From Bacillota bacterium (GTDB lineage Bacteria > Bacillota > Clostridia > Lachnospirales > Anaerotignaceae): DNA of 64,000 nt. Numbering within the stretch: the stretch's first letter is position 1; each line of letters begins with the position of its first letter. The notes under the pieces were generated by a model. The model was not told where the DNA came from and searched no databases. It saw only the letters and a list, made by a program, of their open reading frames with translations. The stretch is taken from positions 1 to 64,000 of the forward strand of contig JAFWDD010000029.1 in assembly GCA_017534115.1 (NCBI GenBank), given 5' to 3'. This document shows, in pieces, positions 19,525-27,124 of this stretch. Made by a program: the position numbers and the translations under genes.

Positions 19525-20248
19525 CGAATATCACCTCGATTTCTGATTTTGTTGTCTTTCTGTATTTGTTAACAGCCTCTACCGCAATCTGCGCAGCCCT
19601 TTCGTTCGGAAAATGAAATTCTCCTGTTGAGATACAGCAGAAAGCAATGCTTTTTATCCCGTTTTTTTCTGCCAGTTCAAGGCACGAATTATAGCAGGAT
19701 GCAAGAATATCCTCATCGAGTTTTGTAGGCTCTCCTCTGACTATCGGACCGACAGTATGAATGATATAATCACAGGGAAGATTGTAAGCTGGAGTTATTT
19801 TAGCTCCGCCTTCAGGCTCCGGATACCCCTGCTCCTCCATGATTTCATTGCATTTCATACGAAGCTGTATGCCTGCATAGGTATGTATGGCATTATCAAT
19901 ACATCCGTGGCAGGGTACGTAGCACCCTGTCATACCTGAATTAGCCGCATTAACTATGGCACCGCAACGGAGAGTTGTTATATCACCCTGCCACAAATAA
20001 ATCCCCTTCCGAATTGGGTTCAGATCGGATAAACAAGTAATTCCTTTCGCCTCAGTTTCCTGCTGAAGGTATTTATCCTGGATTTTGAGAAAATCTTCGC
20101 TGATTTCGGAAGGCATACGTATATTCATAAGCCCTCTCAAGAAAGTCTTCTGATCCTCAACATTTGAAGGAATTCCGGCTTTTCTAAACTCACGGTTTTC
20201 TTTTATTAATTCATTTATAAGATATATTCTTCTTTCTGACTGGTCCAT
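19475..20248 (-). CDS. Zinc-type macrodomain, protein-ADP-ribose hydrolase
   Basis: A 257-residue protein: a helical N-terminal extension of about 80 residues followed by a macrodomain with QGDIT (87-91), NAAN (100-103) and the metal-binding stretch CYVPCHGCIDNAIH (109-122), which matches the zinc-dependent macrodomains that accompany SirTM. These remove ADP-ribose from the modified carrier, so with the sirtuin it forms a write/erase pair. The C-terminus ends in DVWKEKDLEIYRKLLG. The gene is first in the operon and its 3' end overlaps the sirtuin gene, showing tight coupling. Confidence 0.9.
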   Translation of the reverse strand: MDQSERRIYLINELIKENREFRKAGIPSNVEDQKTFLRGLMNIRMPSEISEDFLKIQDKYLQQETEAKGITCLSDLNPIRKGIYLWQGDITTLRCGAIVNAANSGMTGCYVPCHGCIDNAIHTYAGIQLRMKCNEIMEEQGYPEPEGGAKITPAYNLPCDYIIHTVGPIVRGEPTKLDEDILASCYNSCLELAEKNGIKSIAFCCISTGEFHFPNERAAQIAVEAVNKYRKTTKSEIEVIFDVWKEKDLEIYRKLLG

Positions 20249-20282
20249 TTTCTCTCACTCCGGCAATAATTATTCTGTACTT

Positions 20283-20311
20283 TTAAAAAAGCAGCCATTA
20301 CGACTGCTTTT
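20283..20311 (-). terminator. Terminator of the alarmone synthetase gene
   Basis: Minus strand AAAGCAG pairs with CTGCTTT around nine bases, then a T run, 14 bases after the stop codon. Confidence 0.85.
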
Positions 20312-20324
20312 ATTTCCGTATTAC

Positions 20325-21122
20325 TCATACATGATACATATTTGTCATCACTTCAAGCTGTTCATTAAACGACCTGAGCTCTTCCAGATTTCCGTCCTCC
20401 CACAGCTTTGCGAAATCCGTATTAATCTTGTCCATGTCGTCAATCTTAAGGACAAAATAAAGCTTGTGCATATTCTCGATTATGTCCGTAACCAGATTGT
20501 TTTTAATCTCATTAAGACGCTCGGCGTGCATAATTTCCTCTCGTATCGTACTCATTTCCTTATCAAGGTTAAAAGCCGCCTCTGCGCAATACACCAGTCT
20601 TTCCTGAAGCTCTTCAGGGATATTGCCGCTGTATTTGTATTTGAGGGTATGCTCTGTTGTTGCCCAGAAATTCATCGCCAGAGTCCTTATCTGAATCTCC
20701 GCAAGGATCTCTTTGGGACCGCAAACCGTATGTATGGGATATTTGACTATTATGTGATAACTTCTGTATCCAGAGGGTTTTATATTTGTTATATAGTCCC
20801 TCTCCTCCTCGATTTTCATATCTTTTCCGTCTCTCGCACGGATAAGATTTATAACCTTTTCAATATCTTCTACGAAAGGACAAAGTATTCTTATACCCGC
20901 TATGTCTTCAATCTCGTATTCGATGCGGTTCATGGGAATATTTTTCTTGGCAGCCTTTTCAAGTATGCTGGAAATGGATTTTACGCGTCCCGCAACCGAC
21001 TCTATGGGCGAATACATCCCACGCCTTACATATTCTTCGTTAAGGCTGTTGAACTTTACCAAAAGCTCCGCTACGACCTGTTCATAAGGATATAAGAATT
21101 CCTTCCAATTCATGTCTAACAA
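20325..21122 (-). CDS. Small alarmone synthetase (GTP pyrophosphokinase, RelQ/YjbM-like)
   Basis: Transfers pyrophosphate from ATP to GDP/GTP to make (p)ppGpp. The 265-residue protein has only the synthetase domain: DIAGIRILCPF, the G-loop GYRSYHIIV, and AEIQIRTLAMNFWATTEHTLKYK, with no HD hydrolase, TGS or ACT domain, as in RelQ/YjbM. The C-terminal helices are those used for tetramer formation in relatives. TTG at 21122 with GAGGACG upstream is the likely start; an in-frame ATG follows at 21113. Single-gene unit between gatB and the macrodomain operon. It would lower GTP synthesis, for which guaBA in the same window is a known type of target. Confidence 0.93.
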   Translation of the reverse strand: MLDMNWKEFLYPYEQVVAELLVKFNSLNEEYVRRGMYSPIESVAGRVKSISSILEKAAKKNIPMNRIEYEIEDIAGIRILCPFVEDIEKVINLIRARDGKDMKIEEERDYITNIKPSGYRSYHIIVKYPIHTVCGPKEILAEIQIRTLAMNFWATTEHTLKYKYSGNIPEELQERLVYCAEAAFNLDKEMSTIREEIMHAERLNEIKNNLVTDIIENMHKLYFVLKIDDMDKINTDFAKLWEDGNLEELRSFNEQLEVMTNMYHV

Positions 21123-21165
21123 GTTAAATCACGTCCTCAAAAATATTTATTATTCTCATCTTTAT

Positions 21166-21194
21166 ATAATAATATTTTTGGATAAAAATTTCAA
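21166..21194 (-). promoter_or_regulatory. Promoter of the alarmone synthetase gene
   Basis: Minus strand TTGAAA (21189-21194), 17-base spacer, TATTAT (21166-21171). Confidence 0.65.
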
Positions 21195-21241
21195 TACATT
21201 TTATCTAAATACTGATTCAAACATAAAAATTGTATAATATT

Positions 21242-22675
21242 TCACAGTTTTTCTATCTCTTTTTTCATAATTTCGATAATTTTGCGAGGATCCCCTTTAC
21301 CCTTCAATTCCTTCATTGTCATGCCGATTAAAAACTTCTCTACTTTGTTTTTGCCGGCTTTCAGTTCCTCAACGGATTTTTCGTTTTCTGAAAGAACTTT
21401 TCTTACGGCTTCCTCTATGCTGGAATCATCGTTTATTATCTCCAGACCCTCTTCTTTTATAATTATTTCCGGATCCGCGTCGTCCAGAAATACTTTCTCG
21501 AAAAGCTCTTTTGCCGTATTCCGGTTTATTCCTCTGTCAGCAAGCTTATTTATTATAAACGCAAGCTTTTCGGCGGAAAAACTGTAATCCTCCGGCTCTT
21601 TCCCTATTACGGAATACAATCGGGAAACCTCTCCCAGAATCCAGTTTGAGCTTTCTTTCGGATTTTCCGTCAGAACACAGAGCTTTTCAAATACATCGGA
21701 CAGAGCCTTTGAGGCGCAAATGATTTTTGCTTCATATTCAGTCAGATTATACTCATTTATATATCTGTTTTCCCTCTGTGAAGGCAGCTCTGGTATAGAT
21801 TTTCTTATTTCCTCAGCCCATTCCCGTGAAATCAACTGCTTCGGCAGGTCAGGATCATTAAAATATCTGTATTCCTCGATGCTTTCCTTTGGACGCATTA
21901 CGAAACCTATGCCTCTTGCGTCATCCCAGTGGATTGTGTCGCAGGAAATGATATTTCCTTTCAATATTTCGTTTTTCTGGCGGCTTTCCTCAAATTCTAT
22001 TGCCCTTTTCACTGCTTTGAATGAATTCAGATTTTTTGTCTCCGTGCGTTCACCTAATGATTCAGCGTTTTTCTCCTTCACGGAAAGATTTACGTCAACC
22101 CTCAGCGAGCCTTCCTGCATTTTGCAGTCGGAAACGCCTGTATAAAGAAGAATCGCCTTTAATTTCGTGAGAAAGTCCAGAACTTCTTCAGCACAGGAAA
22201 AATCCGGATAGGTCACTATTTCTATAAGAGGCACTCCTGCCCGATTATAATCAATTAATGTTCGTTCATCCTCGCTGCTGTGAATGAGCTTTCCTGCGTC
22301 CTCCTCCATATGGATTTCGCGAATTCGAATTTTTTTATTGCCCTTTTCGGTGTTTATATTTATATAACCCTCTCTGCACAAAGGAGCGTAAAGCTGTGAT
22401 ATCTGATATGCTTTGGGCAAATCGGGATAGAAATAATTCTTTCTGTCAAATACGATGGTTTCCGCAATTTCACAATTTAACGCAAGACCGGCTTTTATGG
22501 AATATTCCAGAACTTTCTTATTAAGAACGGGAAGTACTCCCGGAAATCCGGTACATACGGGACAAATATTTGTGTTTGGTTCCTCTCCGAAGCTGGTTTT
22601 ACAGGAGCAGAATATTTTGGTTTCGGTGGAAAGCTCGCAATGAACTTCCAAACCTATTACAGTCTCAAAATCCAT
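21242..22675 (-). CDS. gatB: Asp-tRNA(Asn)/Glu-tRNA(Gln) amidotransferase subunit B
   Basis: The 477-residue tRNA-binding and kinase subunit of GatCAB, which phosphorylates and amidates mischarged Glu-tRNA(Gln) and Asp-tRNA(Asn). Features are the N-terminal VIGLEVHCEL, the zinc-type C-x-C and C..C pairs in IFCSCKTSFGEEPNTNICPVC, RAGVPLIEIVT, and the C-terminal YqeY-like helical domain ending DPRKIIEIMKKEIEKL. The start overlaps the gatA stop by one base (TAATG type), so the subunits are made in step. Length is normal. Confidence 0.98.
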   Translation of the reverse strand: MDFETVIGLEVHCELSTETKIFCSCKTSFGEEPNTNICPVCTGFPGVLPVLNKKVLEYSIKAGLALNCEIAETIVFDRKNYFYPDLPKAYQISQLYAPLCREGYININTEKGNKKIRIREIHMEEDAGKLIHSSEDERTLIDYNRAGVPLIEIVTYPDFSCAEEVLDFLTKLKAILLYTGVSDCKMQEGSLRVDVNLSVKEKNAESLGERTETKNLNSFKAVKRAIEFEESRQKNEILKGNIISCDTIHWDDARGIGFVMRPKESIEEYRYFNDPDLPKQLISREWAEEIRKSIPELPSQRENRYINEYNLTEYEAKIICASKALSDVFEKLCVLTENPKESSNWILGEVSRLYSVIGKEPEDYSFSAEKLAFIINKLADRGINRNTAKELFEKVFLDDADPEIIIKEEGLEIINDDSSIEEAVRKVLSENEKSVEELKAGKNKVEKFLIGMTMKELKGKGDPRKIIEIMKKEIEKL

Positions 22676-24045
22676 TATATTCCCTCCTTTTCCGCATTTT
22701 TGTTTTTCAAATAAAAGTCTGCCGCATCCAGAAGAAACTCATCCGTAAACTTTTCCGACATCATATGAAGTCCCGCAGGCATATTGTCACAGCCCATTCC
22801 GCAGGGCACGGAAACCGCAGGGAATCCGCAAATATTCGCAGGCATCAGACTTTTCTCATATTTATTTTTACTGAAAAACTTATTTCCCGCACCATTATCG
22901 TTTAAATCTTCCGTTTTTCCCAAATATGTGGGAGAAATGATAATATCATATTTTTCGAAAAGTTTTTTGTATTCACTGAAAATCAGTTTTCTGCACTTCT
23001 GAGCTTTTTCATAAATGGAAACGGGATTGCCCTGTGTAAGGAAGTAATTTCCCGCCAGAATACGCCTTTTTACTTCTTTGCCGAAACCTGCCGTTCTGTT
23101 CTTTATATAAACCTCTTCGGAATTCTTTATGCTCTCGTCATAGAATCCGTATCTTAATCCATCGAATCTGGAAAGGTTCGATGCCGCCTGAGAATATGCC
23201 GTTACAAAGTAAACAGGTATTAAAAGTTCCGAATACGCAAAATCAAAATATTCGCATTCCGCGCCCGATTTTTCGAAAACTCCTATTCCCTTTTCCACAG
23301 CCTGTCTGATTTCCGACTCGGATTCCTCCATAAGCTTTTTATCTATGCCTATTTTTAAAGCTTTCGTATCGAAAACCTTCTGTTTTGCCGGGTGTTTTGA
23401 CGAGGTAGAATCCTTGGGATCAAAACCCGATATACATTTATATACACTTTTTATTTGTTCAGTAGTTTTCGCCATAATGCCAATAGTATCAAAAGATGAG
23501 GCATAGGCAATAAGTCCGTATCTGGAAATCCTGCCATAGGTTGGCTTGAATCCAACTATGCCGCAGATTGCAGCAGGCTGGCGTACAGAACCGCCTGTGT
23601 CGGTACCCAGAGCTATATCAACAAGTCCCGATGCTACTGCCGCCGCGGAGCCTCCGCTGCTTCCTCCCGGAGTTTTGTTTGTATTAAGCGGATTTTTAGC
23701 CTGGCTGAAAAAAGAATTGCGTCCAGTGCTTCCCATGGCAAATTCATCCATATTGGTTTTTCCCACTATGACGGCTCCGCTTTCCTTCAGGCGTTTTACC
23801 GCCGTGGCGTCATAGGGAGAAACGAAATTCTCAAGCATTCTTGAACCACAGGTTGTTCTTACGCCTTTTGTGCATATGTTGTCCTTGACACCGGCAATCA
23901 TACCTTCCAACGGAAATTCTTTGCCTGATAATTTCTTTTTTTCGATTTTTCCCGCCTGGGCATAAGCATCATCTTTACAAATTGTTATAAACGCGTTCCA
24001 TTCATCTTTTTTATTAAAAAATTCATTGAGTTTATTCTCTATCAT
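22675..24045 (-). CDS. gatA: Asp-tRNA(Asn)/Glu-tRNA(Gln) amidotransferase subunit A
   Basis: The glutaminase subunit of GatCAB, 456 residues. The amidase-signature triad is in place: Lys54 (AGVKDNIC), Ser129 in the GGSSGGSAAAVASG motif and Ser153 in GTDTGGSVRQPA. Ammonia released here is channelled to GatB. It starts four bases before the gatC stop (ATGA overlap) and ends on the gatB start. Slightly shorter than the usual 480-490 residues. Confidence 0.98.
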   Translation of the reverse strand: MIENKLNEFFNKKDEWNAFITICKDDAYAQAGKIEKKKLSGKEFPLEGMIAGVKDNICTKGVRTTCGSRMLENFVSPYDATAVKRLKESGAVIVGKTNMDEFAMGSTGRNSFFSQAKNPLNTNKTPGGSSGGSAAAVASGLVDIALGTDTGGSVRQPAAICGIVGFKPTYGRISRYGLIAYASSFDTIGIMAKTTEQIKSVYKCISGFDPKDSTSSKHPAKQKVFDTKALKIGIDKKLMEESESEIRQAVEKGIGVFEKSGAECEYFDFAYSELLIPVYFVTAYSQAASNLSRFDGLRYGFYDESIKNSEEVYIKNRTAGFGKEVKRRILAGNYFLTQGNPVSIYEKAQKCRKLIFSEYKKLFEKYDIIISPTYLGKTEDLNDNGAGNKFFSKNKYEKSLMPANICGFPAVSVPCGMGCDNMPAGLHMMSEKFTDEFLLDAADFYLKNKNAEKEGI

Positions 24046-24338
24046 GATTTCATATCTCCATCAAATACTGTGGGAATTGAGAAATATTTTCCGTATTTTT
24101 CATGAGCTTCCCGCAAAAGAGCTTCCTTGTTGTCGAAATCTTCGGGAGCATCCTCTCTGAAAATGTCATCGGAGATGTCCGCAAGAAGGCTCATTTCATC
24201 AATATGAACTTCTTTGAGTTTGTTCAGATATTTTTGTGCCTCATCAAAATAATCAACCATTTCGCCCTGTTCCTCTTCAGAAACATCTATCTTTGAAAGC
24301 TTTTTTATATAATCCATTGTTTTATCATCTATATCCAT
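24042..24338 (-). CDS. gatC: Asp-tRNA(Asn)/Glu-tRNA(Gln) amidotransferase subunit C
   Basis: The 98-residue linker subunit that wraps around GatA and GatB. It begins with the typical TMDYIKKLSKIDVSEEEQ and has the LREDAP-like FREDAPEDF. First gene of gatCAB. AGAGGAAAAG precedes the ATG. Confidence 0.93.
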   Translation of the reverse strand: MDIDDKTMDYIKKLSKIDVSEEEQGEMVDYFDEAQKYLNKLKEVHIDEMSLLADISDDIFREDAPEDFDNKEALLREAHEKYGKYFSIPTVFDGDMKS

Positions 24339-24374
24339 AATCTTTTCCTCTCTCGTTCAAGGTCATTTTTAAAA

Positions 24375-24403
24375 ATCATAGCATACCGGACGCAGTTTTT
24401 CAA
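24375..24403 (-). promoter_or_regulatory. gatCAB promoter
   Basis: Minus strand TTGAAA (24398-24403), 17-base spacer, TATGAT (24375-24380), about 37 bases before gatC. Confidence 0.65.
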
Positions 24404-24435
24404 TGAACCAAATTCCCAAAAAACTCTCATTTTTG

Positions 24436-24464
24436 TTGACACTCCGCAATTTATGGGTTATTAT
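24436..24464 (+). promoter_or_regulatory. Promoter of the T-box-proS unit
   Basis: TTGACA (24436-24441), 17-base spacer, TATTAT (24459-24464): strong consensus promoter, divergent from gatCAB. Confidence 0.85.
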
Positions 24465-24471
24465 ATTTCTT

Positions 24472-24728
24472 AACTGAAAACTAATATGAGGATTAGTAGA
24501 AAAGAACTATGTTCACAGAGATAGGATTGCCGCTGAGAGATCCTTACAAAAGCTTTTCGAACCTGCCTCTTGGAAATATTAAGAATAGATTTCCAGATCC
24601 GATTTCTGATAAATTTCGGCGTATGACTGCGTTAAGGTTTAAAGAGGGTATAGTATAAAATATGCCAATTAAGGTGGTACCGCCGGTTTCCGGTCCTTTT
24701 TGAGGATGCGGGAGCCTTTTTTATTTTA
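24472..24728 (+). promoter_or_regulatory. T-box riboswitch controlling proS
   Basis: A leader of about 280 bases. The conserved T-box AAGGTGGTACCGCC lies at 24671-24684; its UGGU-type bulge pairs with the uncharged tRNA 3' end. Downstream, GGTACCGC can pair with GCGGGAGCC ahead of a T run (to 24724), the terminator that the antiterminator competes with. In stem I, GAACCTG at 24559-24565 has the layout of a specifier loop with codon CCT (24562-24564) for proline, matching the gene behind it. The specifier choice is inferred from spacing and context. Confidence 0.88.
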
Positions 24729-24752
24729 AACGATTTGAAAGGAGAACATATT

Positions 24753-26189
24753 ATGGCAAAGGAACAGAAAAAAGTAGAAGCTATTACAGCTATGGACGTG
24801 GATTTCGCCCAATGGTATACAGATATAGTAAGAAAGGCTGATTTGGCCGATTATTCGGGAATTAAAGGATGTACAATTTTGAGACCCTATGGCTACGCTA
24901 TATGGGAAAACATTCAAAGACAGCTTGACGCACGATTCAAAGAAACAGGACATGAGAATGTTGCAATGCCCTTATTTATCCCCGAAAGCCTTCTTCAGAA
25001 GGAAAAAGATCATGTAGAAGGTTTTGCTCCCGAGGTAGCATGGGTAACTCACGGCGGCTCCGAAAAGCTCCAGGAACGCATATGTGTGCGCCCTACTTCC
25101 GAAACACTTTTCTGCGAGCATTACGCAAACATTATTCAGTCTTACAGAGACCTTCCCAAGCTTTACAATCAGTGGTGTTCTGTTGTGCGCTGGGAAAAAA
25201 CCACACGTCCCTTCTTAAGAACTACCGAATTCTGGTGGCAGGAAGGACATACTGCTCATGCAACGGCTGAAGAGGCAGAAGAAGAAACAGTAAGAATGCT
25301 CAATGTATACGCGGACTTTTGTCAGGATGTGCTTTCCATTCCAGTAATCAAAGGTGAAAAAACAGAAAAAGAACGTTTCGCAGGCGCTAAATCCACATAC
25401 ACAATCGAAAGCCTTATGCACGACGGGAAAGCCCTTCAGTCAGGCACAAGCCACAACTTCGGAGACGGTTTTGCCCGTGCGTTCGGTATCCAGTATACAG
25501 ATAAGGACAATCAGCTTCAGTATGTTCATCAGACATCATGGGGTATGTCAACACGTATAATCGGCGCAATCATTATGGTTCACGGAGATGACAACGGCCT
25601 TGTGCTTCCTCCTAAGATCGCTCCCACACAGGTTATTATCGTTCCCATTATGATGAATAAACCCGAAGTTCAGGAAAAAGCGCTTGAACTCAATGAGCTT
25701 CTGGGCAAAAATCTGAGAGTTAAAACTGACTTAAGCGATCATACTCCCGGATGGAAATTCAGCGAGTATGAAATGAAGGGAGTTCCTCTTCGTCTTGAGA
25801 TCGGACCTAAGGATATCGAGAAAAACCAGGCCGTTCTCGTACGCAGAGACACAGGCGAAAAAGAATTCGTTTCCCTTGACGATATCGAATCCAGAGTTAA
25901 TGCGCTTATGGACGAGATTCAGGCAAACCTTCTTGAAAAAGCACGCATATCCAGAGACAGCAAAACATATTCCGCAAAAACAATGGAAGAGTTCGAAAAA
26001 ACTCTGGACGAAACACCCGGATTTGTAAAAGCAATGTGGTGCGGAGACAGAGCATGCGAGGACGAAATAAAGGAAAAAACAGGAGCAACATCCAGATGCA
26101 TTCCTTTTGAACAGGAAGAAATCTCCGATACATGTATCTGTTGCGGCAAAAAAGCCAAAAAGATGGTTTACTGGGGCAGAGCATATTAA
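24753..26189 (+). CDS. proS: Prolyl-tRNA synthetase (archaeal/eukaryotic-type)
   Basis: Class II synthetase of 478 residues that charges tRNA-Pro. Class II motifs include [17 protein letters not shown] and [43 protein letters not shown] precedes the anticodon-binding domain (TQVIIVPI). The chain lacks the bacterial insertion domain and ends in a C-terminal zinc-type domain with [18 protein letters not shown], so it is the short ProS type shared with archaea and eukaryotes and common in clostridia. The ATG at 24753 follows AAAGGAG; an in-frame TTG at 24735 would overlap the ribosome site. Expression is set by the T-box leader. Confidence 0.97.
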   Translation: MAKEQKKVEAITAMDVDFAQWYTDIVRKADLADYSGIKGCTILRPYGYAIWENIQRQLDARFKETGHENVAMPLFIPESLLQKEKDHVEGFAPEVAWVTHGGSEKLQERICVRPTSETLFCEHYANIIQSYRDLPKLYNQWCSVVRWEKTTRPFLRTTEFWWQEGHTAHATAEEAEEETVRMLNVYADFCQDVLSIPVIKGEKTEKERFAGAKSTYTIESLMHDGKALQSGTSHNFGDGFARAFGIQYTDKDNQLQYVHQTSWGMSTRIIGAIIMVHGDDNGLVLPPKIAPTQVIIVPIMMNKPEVQEKALELNELLGKNLRVKTDLSDHTPGWKFSEYEMKGVPLRLEIGPKDIEKNQAVLVRRDTGEKEFVSLDDIESRVNALMDEIQANLLEKARISRDSKTYSAKTMEEFEKTLDETPGFVKAMWCGDRACEDEIKEKTGATSRCIPFEQEEISDTCICCGKKAKKMVYWGRAY

Positions 26190-26213
26190 TTTACAAAAGA
26201 TACAGACTATTAT

Positions 26214-26245
26214 GGGCAGTCAGGATTTTCCGGCTGCCTTAGTTT
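26214..26245 (+). terminator. Terminator after proS
   Basis: GGCAGTCAGG pairs, with a bulge, with CCGGCTGCC, then TTAGTTTTC. Located 25 bases after the stop. Confidence 0.7.
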
Positions 26246-26272
26246 TCATATATTTGATTAGGAGGAAATTTC

Positions 26273-26905
26273 ATGGCATTTGACTTTAAAAAGGAATACA
26301 AAGAATTTTATATGCCAAAGAAAAAACCGGAAATCGTAAATGTTCCGAAAATGAATTACATTGCTGTAAGAGGAAGCGGCGACCCAAACAATGAAAACGG
26401 AGCATATAAACAGACAATAGGTCTTCTTTATGCTGTCGCATATACTCTTAAGATGAGCTATAAAACCGATCATAAAATCGATGGATTCTTTGAGTATGTG
26501 GTTCCGCCCCTGGAAGGCTTCTGGTTTCAGGAAGGCATTGAAGGTGTGGATTATACAAAAAAATCTGAATTTCATTGGATATCCGTTATCCGGCTGCCGG
26601 ATTTTGTAACTGAAAAAGATTTGGAATGGGCAAAAGAAACTGCGGCAAAAAAGAAAAAACTGGACTGTTCCTCCGTTGAGTTCCTCACAATCGATGAAGG
26701 ATTGTGCGTACAGATAATGCACACAGGTTCATATGATAATGAGCCTGAATCAGTGGATTTAATGGACAGATTCATTCACGAAAACGGCTGCGAAAATGAT
26801 TTTGGCAAAAACAGACTGCATCACGAGATATATTTATCAGACCCTCGGAAAACTGCTCCCGATAAGCTGAAAACCGTCATCCGTCATCCTATAAGAAAAA
26901 TCTGA
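26273..26905 (+). CDS. GyrI-like small-molecule-binding protein
   Basis: A 210-residue cytoplasmic protein of the GyrI-like (SHV/AraC effector-binding) superfamily. The N-terminal strand MNYIAVRGSGDPN, the FEYVVPPLEGFWF segment and the C-terminal VQIMHTGSYDNEPESVDLM, then HHEIYLSDPRKTAPDKLKTVIRHPIRK, are the family's usual landmarks; no DNA-binding domain is attached. Members bind hydrophobic ligands and some hydrolyse them. Single gene, AGGAGG before the ATG. Confidence 0.88.
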   Translation: MAFDFKKEYKEFYMPKKKPEIVNVPKMNYIAVRGSGDPNNENGAYKQTIGLLYAVAYTLKMSYKTDHKIDGFFEYVVPPLEGFWFQEGIEGVDYTKKSEFHWISVIRLPDFVTEKDLEWAKETAAKKKKLDCSSVEFLTIDEGLCVQIMHTGSYDNEPESVDLMDRFIHENGCENDFGKNRLHHEIYLSDPRKTAPDKLKTVIRHPIRKI

Positions 26906-26939
26906 ATACACCTCCCATATTTTGATTCGTATAGACAAA

Positions 26940-26980
26940 AAGCATATGGAGACACTTACATAGAGGTGCTTCATATGCTT
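26940..26980 (+). repeat. Inverted repeat enclosing a ribosome binding site
   Basis: AAGCATATG (26940-26948) and CATATGCTT (26972-26980) are perfect inverted arms around a 23-base loop that contains TAGAGGTG. The right arm includes the ATG of the 49-aa gene and is followed by ATTTTTG, so it may also end the GyrI-like gene transcript. Confidence 0.55.
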
Positions 26981-27124
26981 ATTTTTGTTGATGATTCGTC
27001 AAAACGGGTGAAAATCCATATATCCCGAAACACAAATCCTTCTGAAAACCGAAAATATTATTCTGAATTAAAAAAATACAGAGAACAGGATTATTCCGTC
27101 TGGGTATTTCTTGATAAAGATTAA
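26975..27124 (+). CDS. Small protein, 49 aa
   Basis: A 49-residue reading frame, MLIFVDDSSKRVKIHIS at the start and YREQDYSVWVFLDKD at the end: two short strands around a basic, Asn/Lys-rich helix, predicted soluble. It has a TAGAGGTG ribosome site five bases before the ATG and ends four bases into the tail of the convergent topoisomerase gene. No family recognised. The start codon lies in a hairpin arm, so translation may be controlled or the frame may be chance. Confidence 0.5.
   Translation: MLIFVDDSSKRVKIHISRNTNPSENRKYYSELKKYREQDYSVWVFLDKD

Noticed and set aside
20331-21095. 254-codon open frame on the plus strand opposite the alarmone synthetase gene
   Set aside because: Antisense shadow of a well-conserved gene; no ribosome site, and the composition is that of an antisense translation (many F, Y, C, H).
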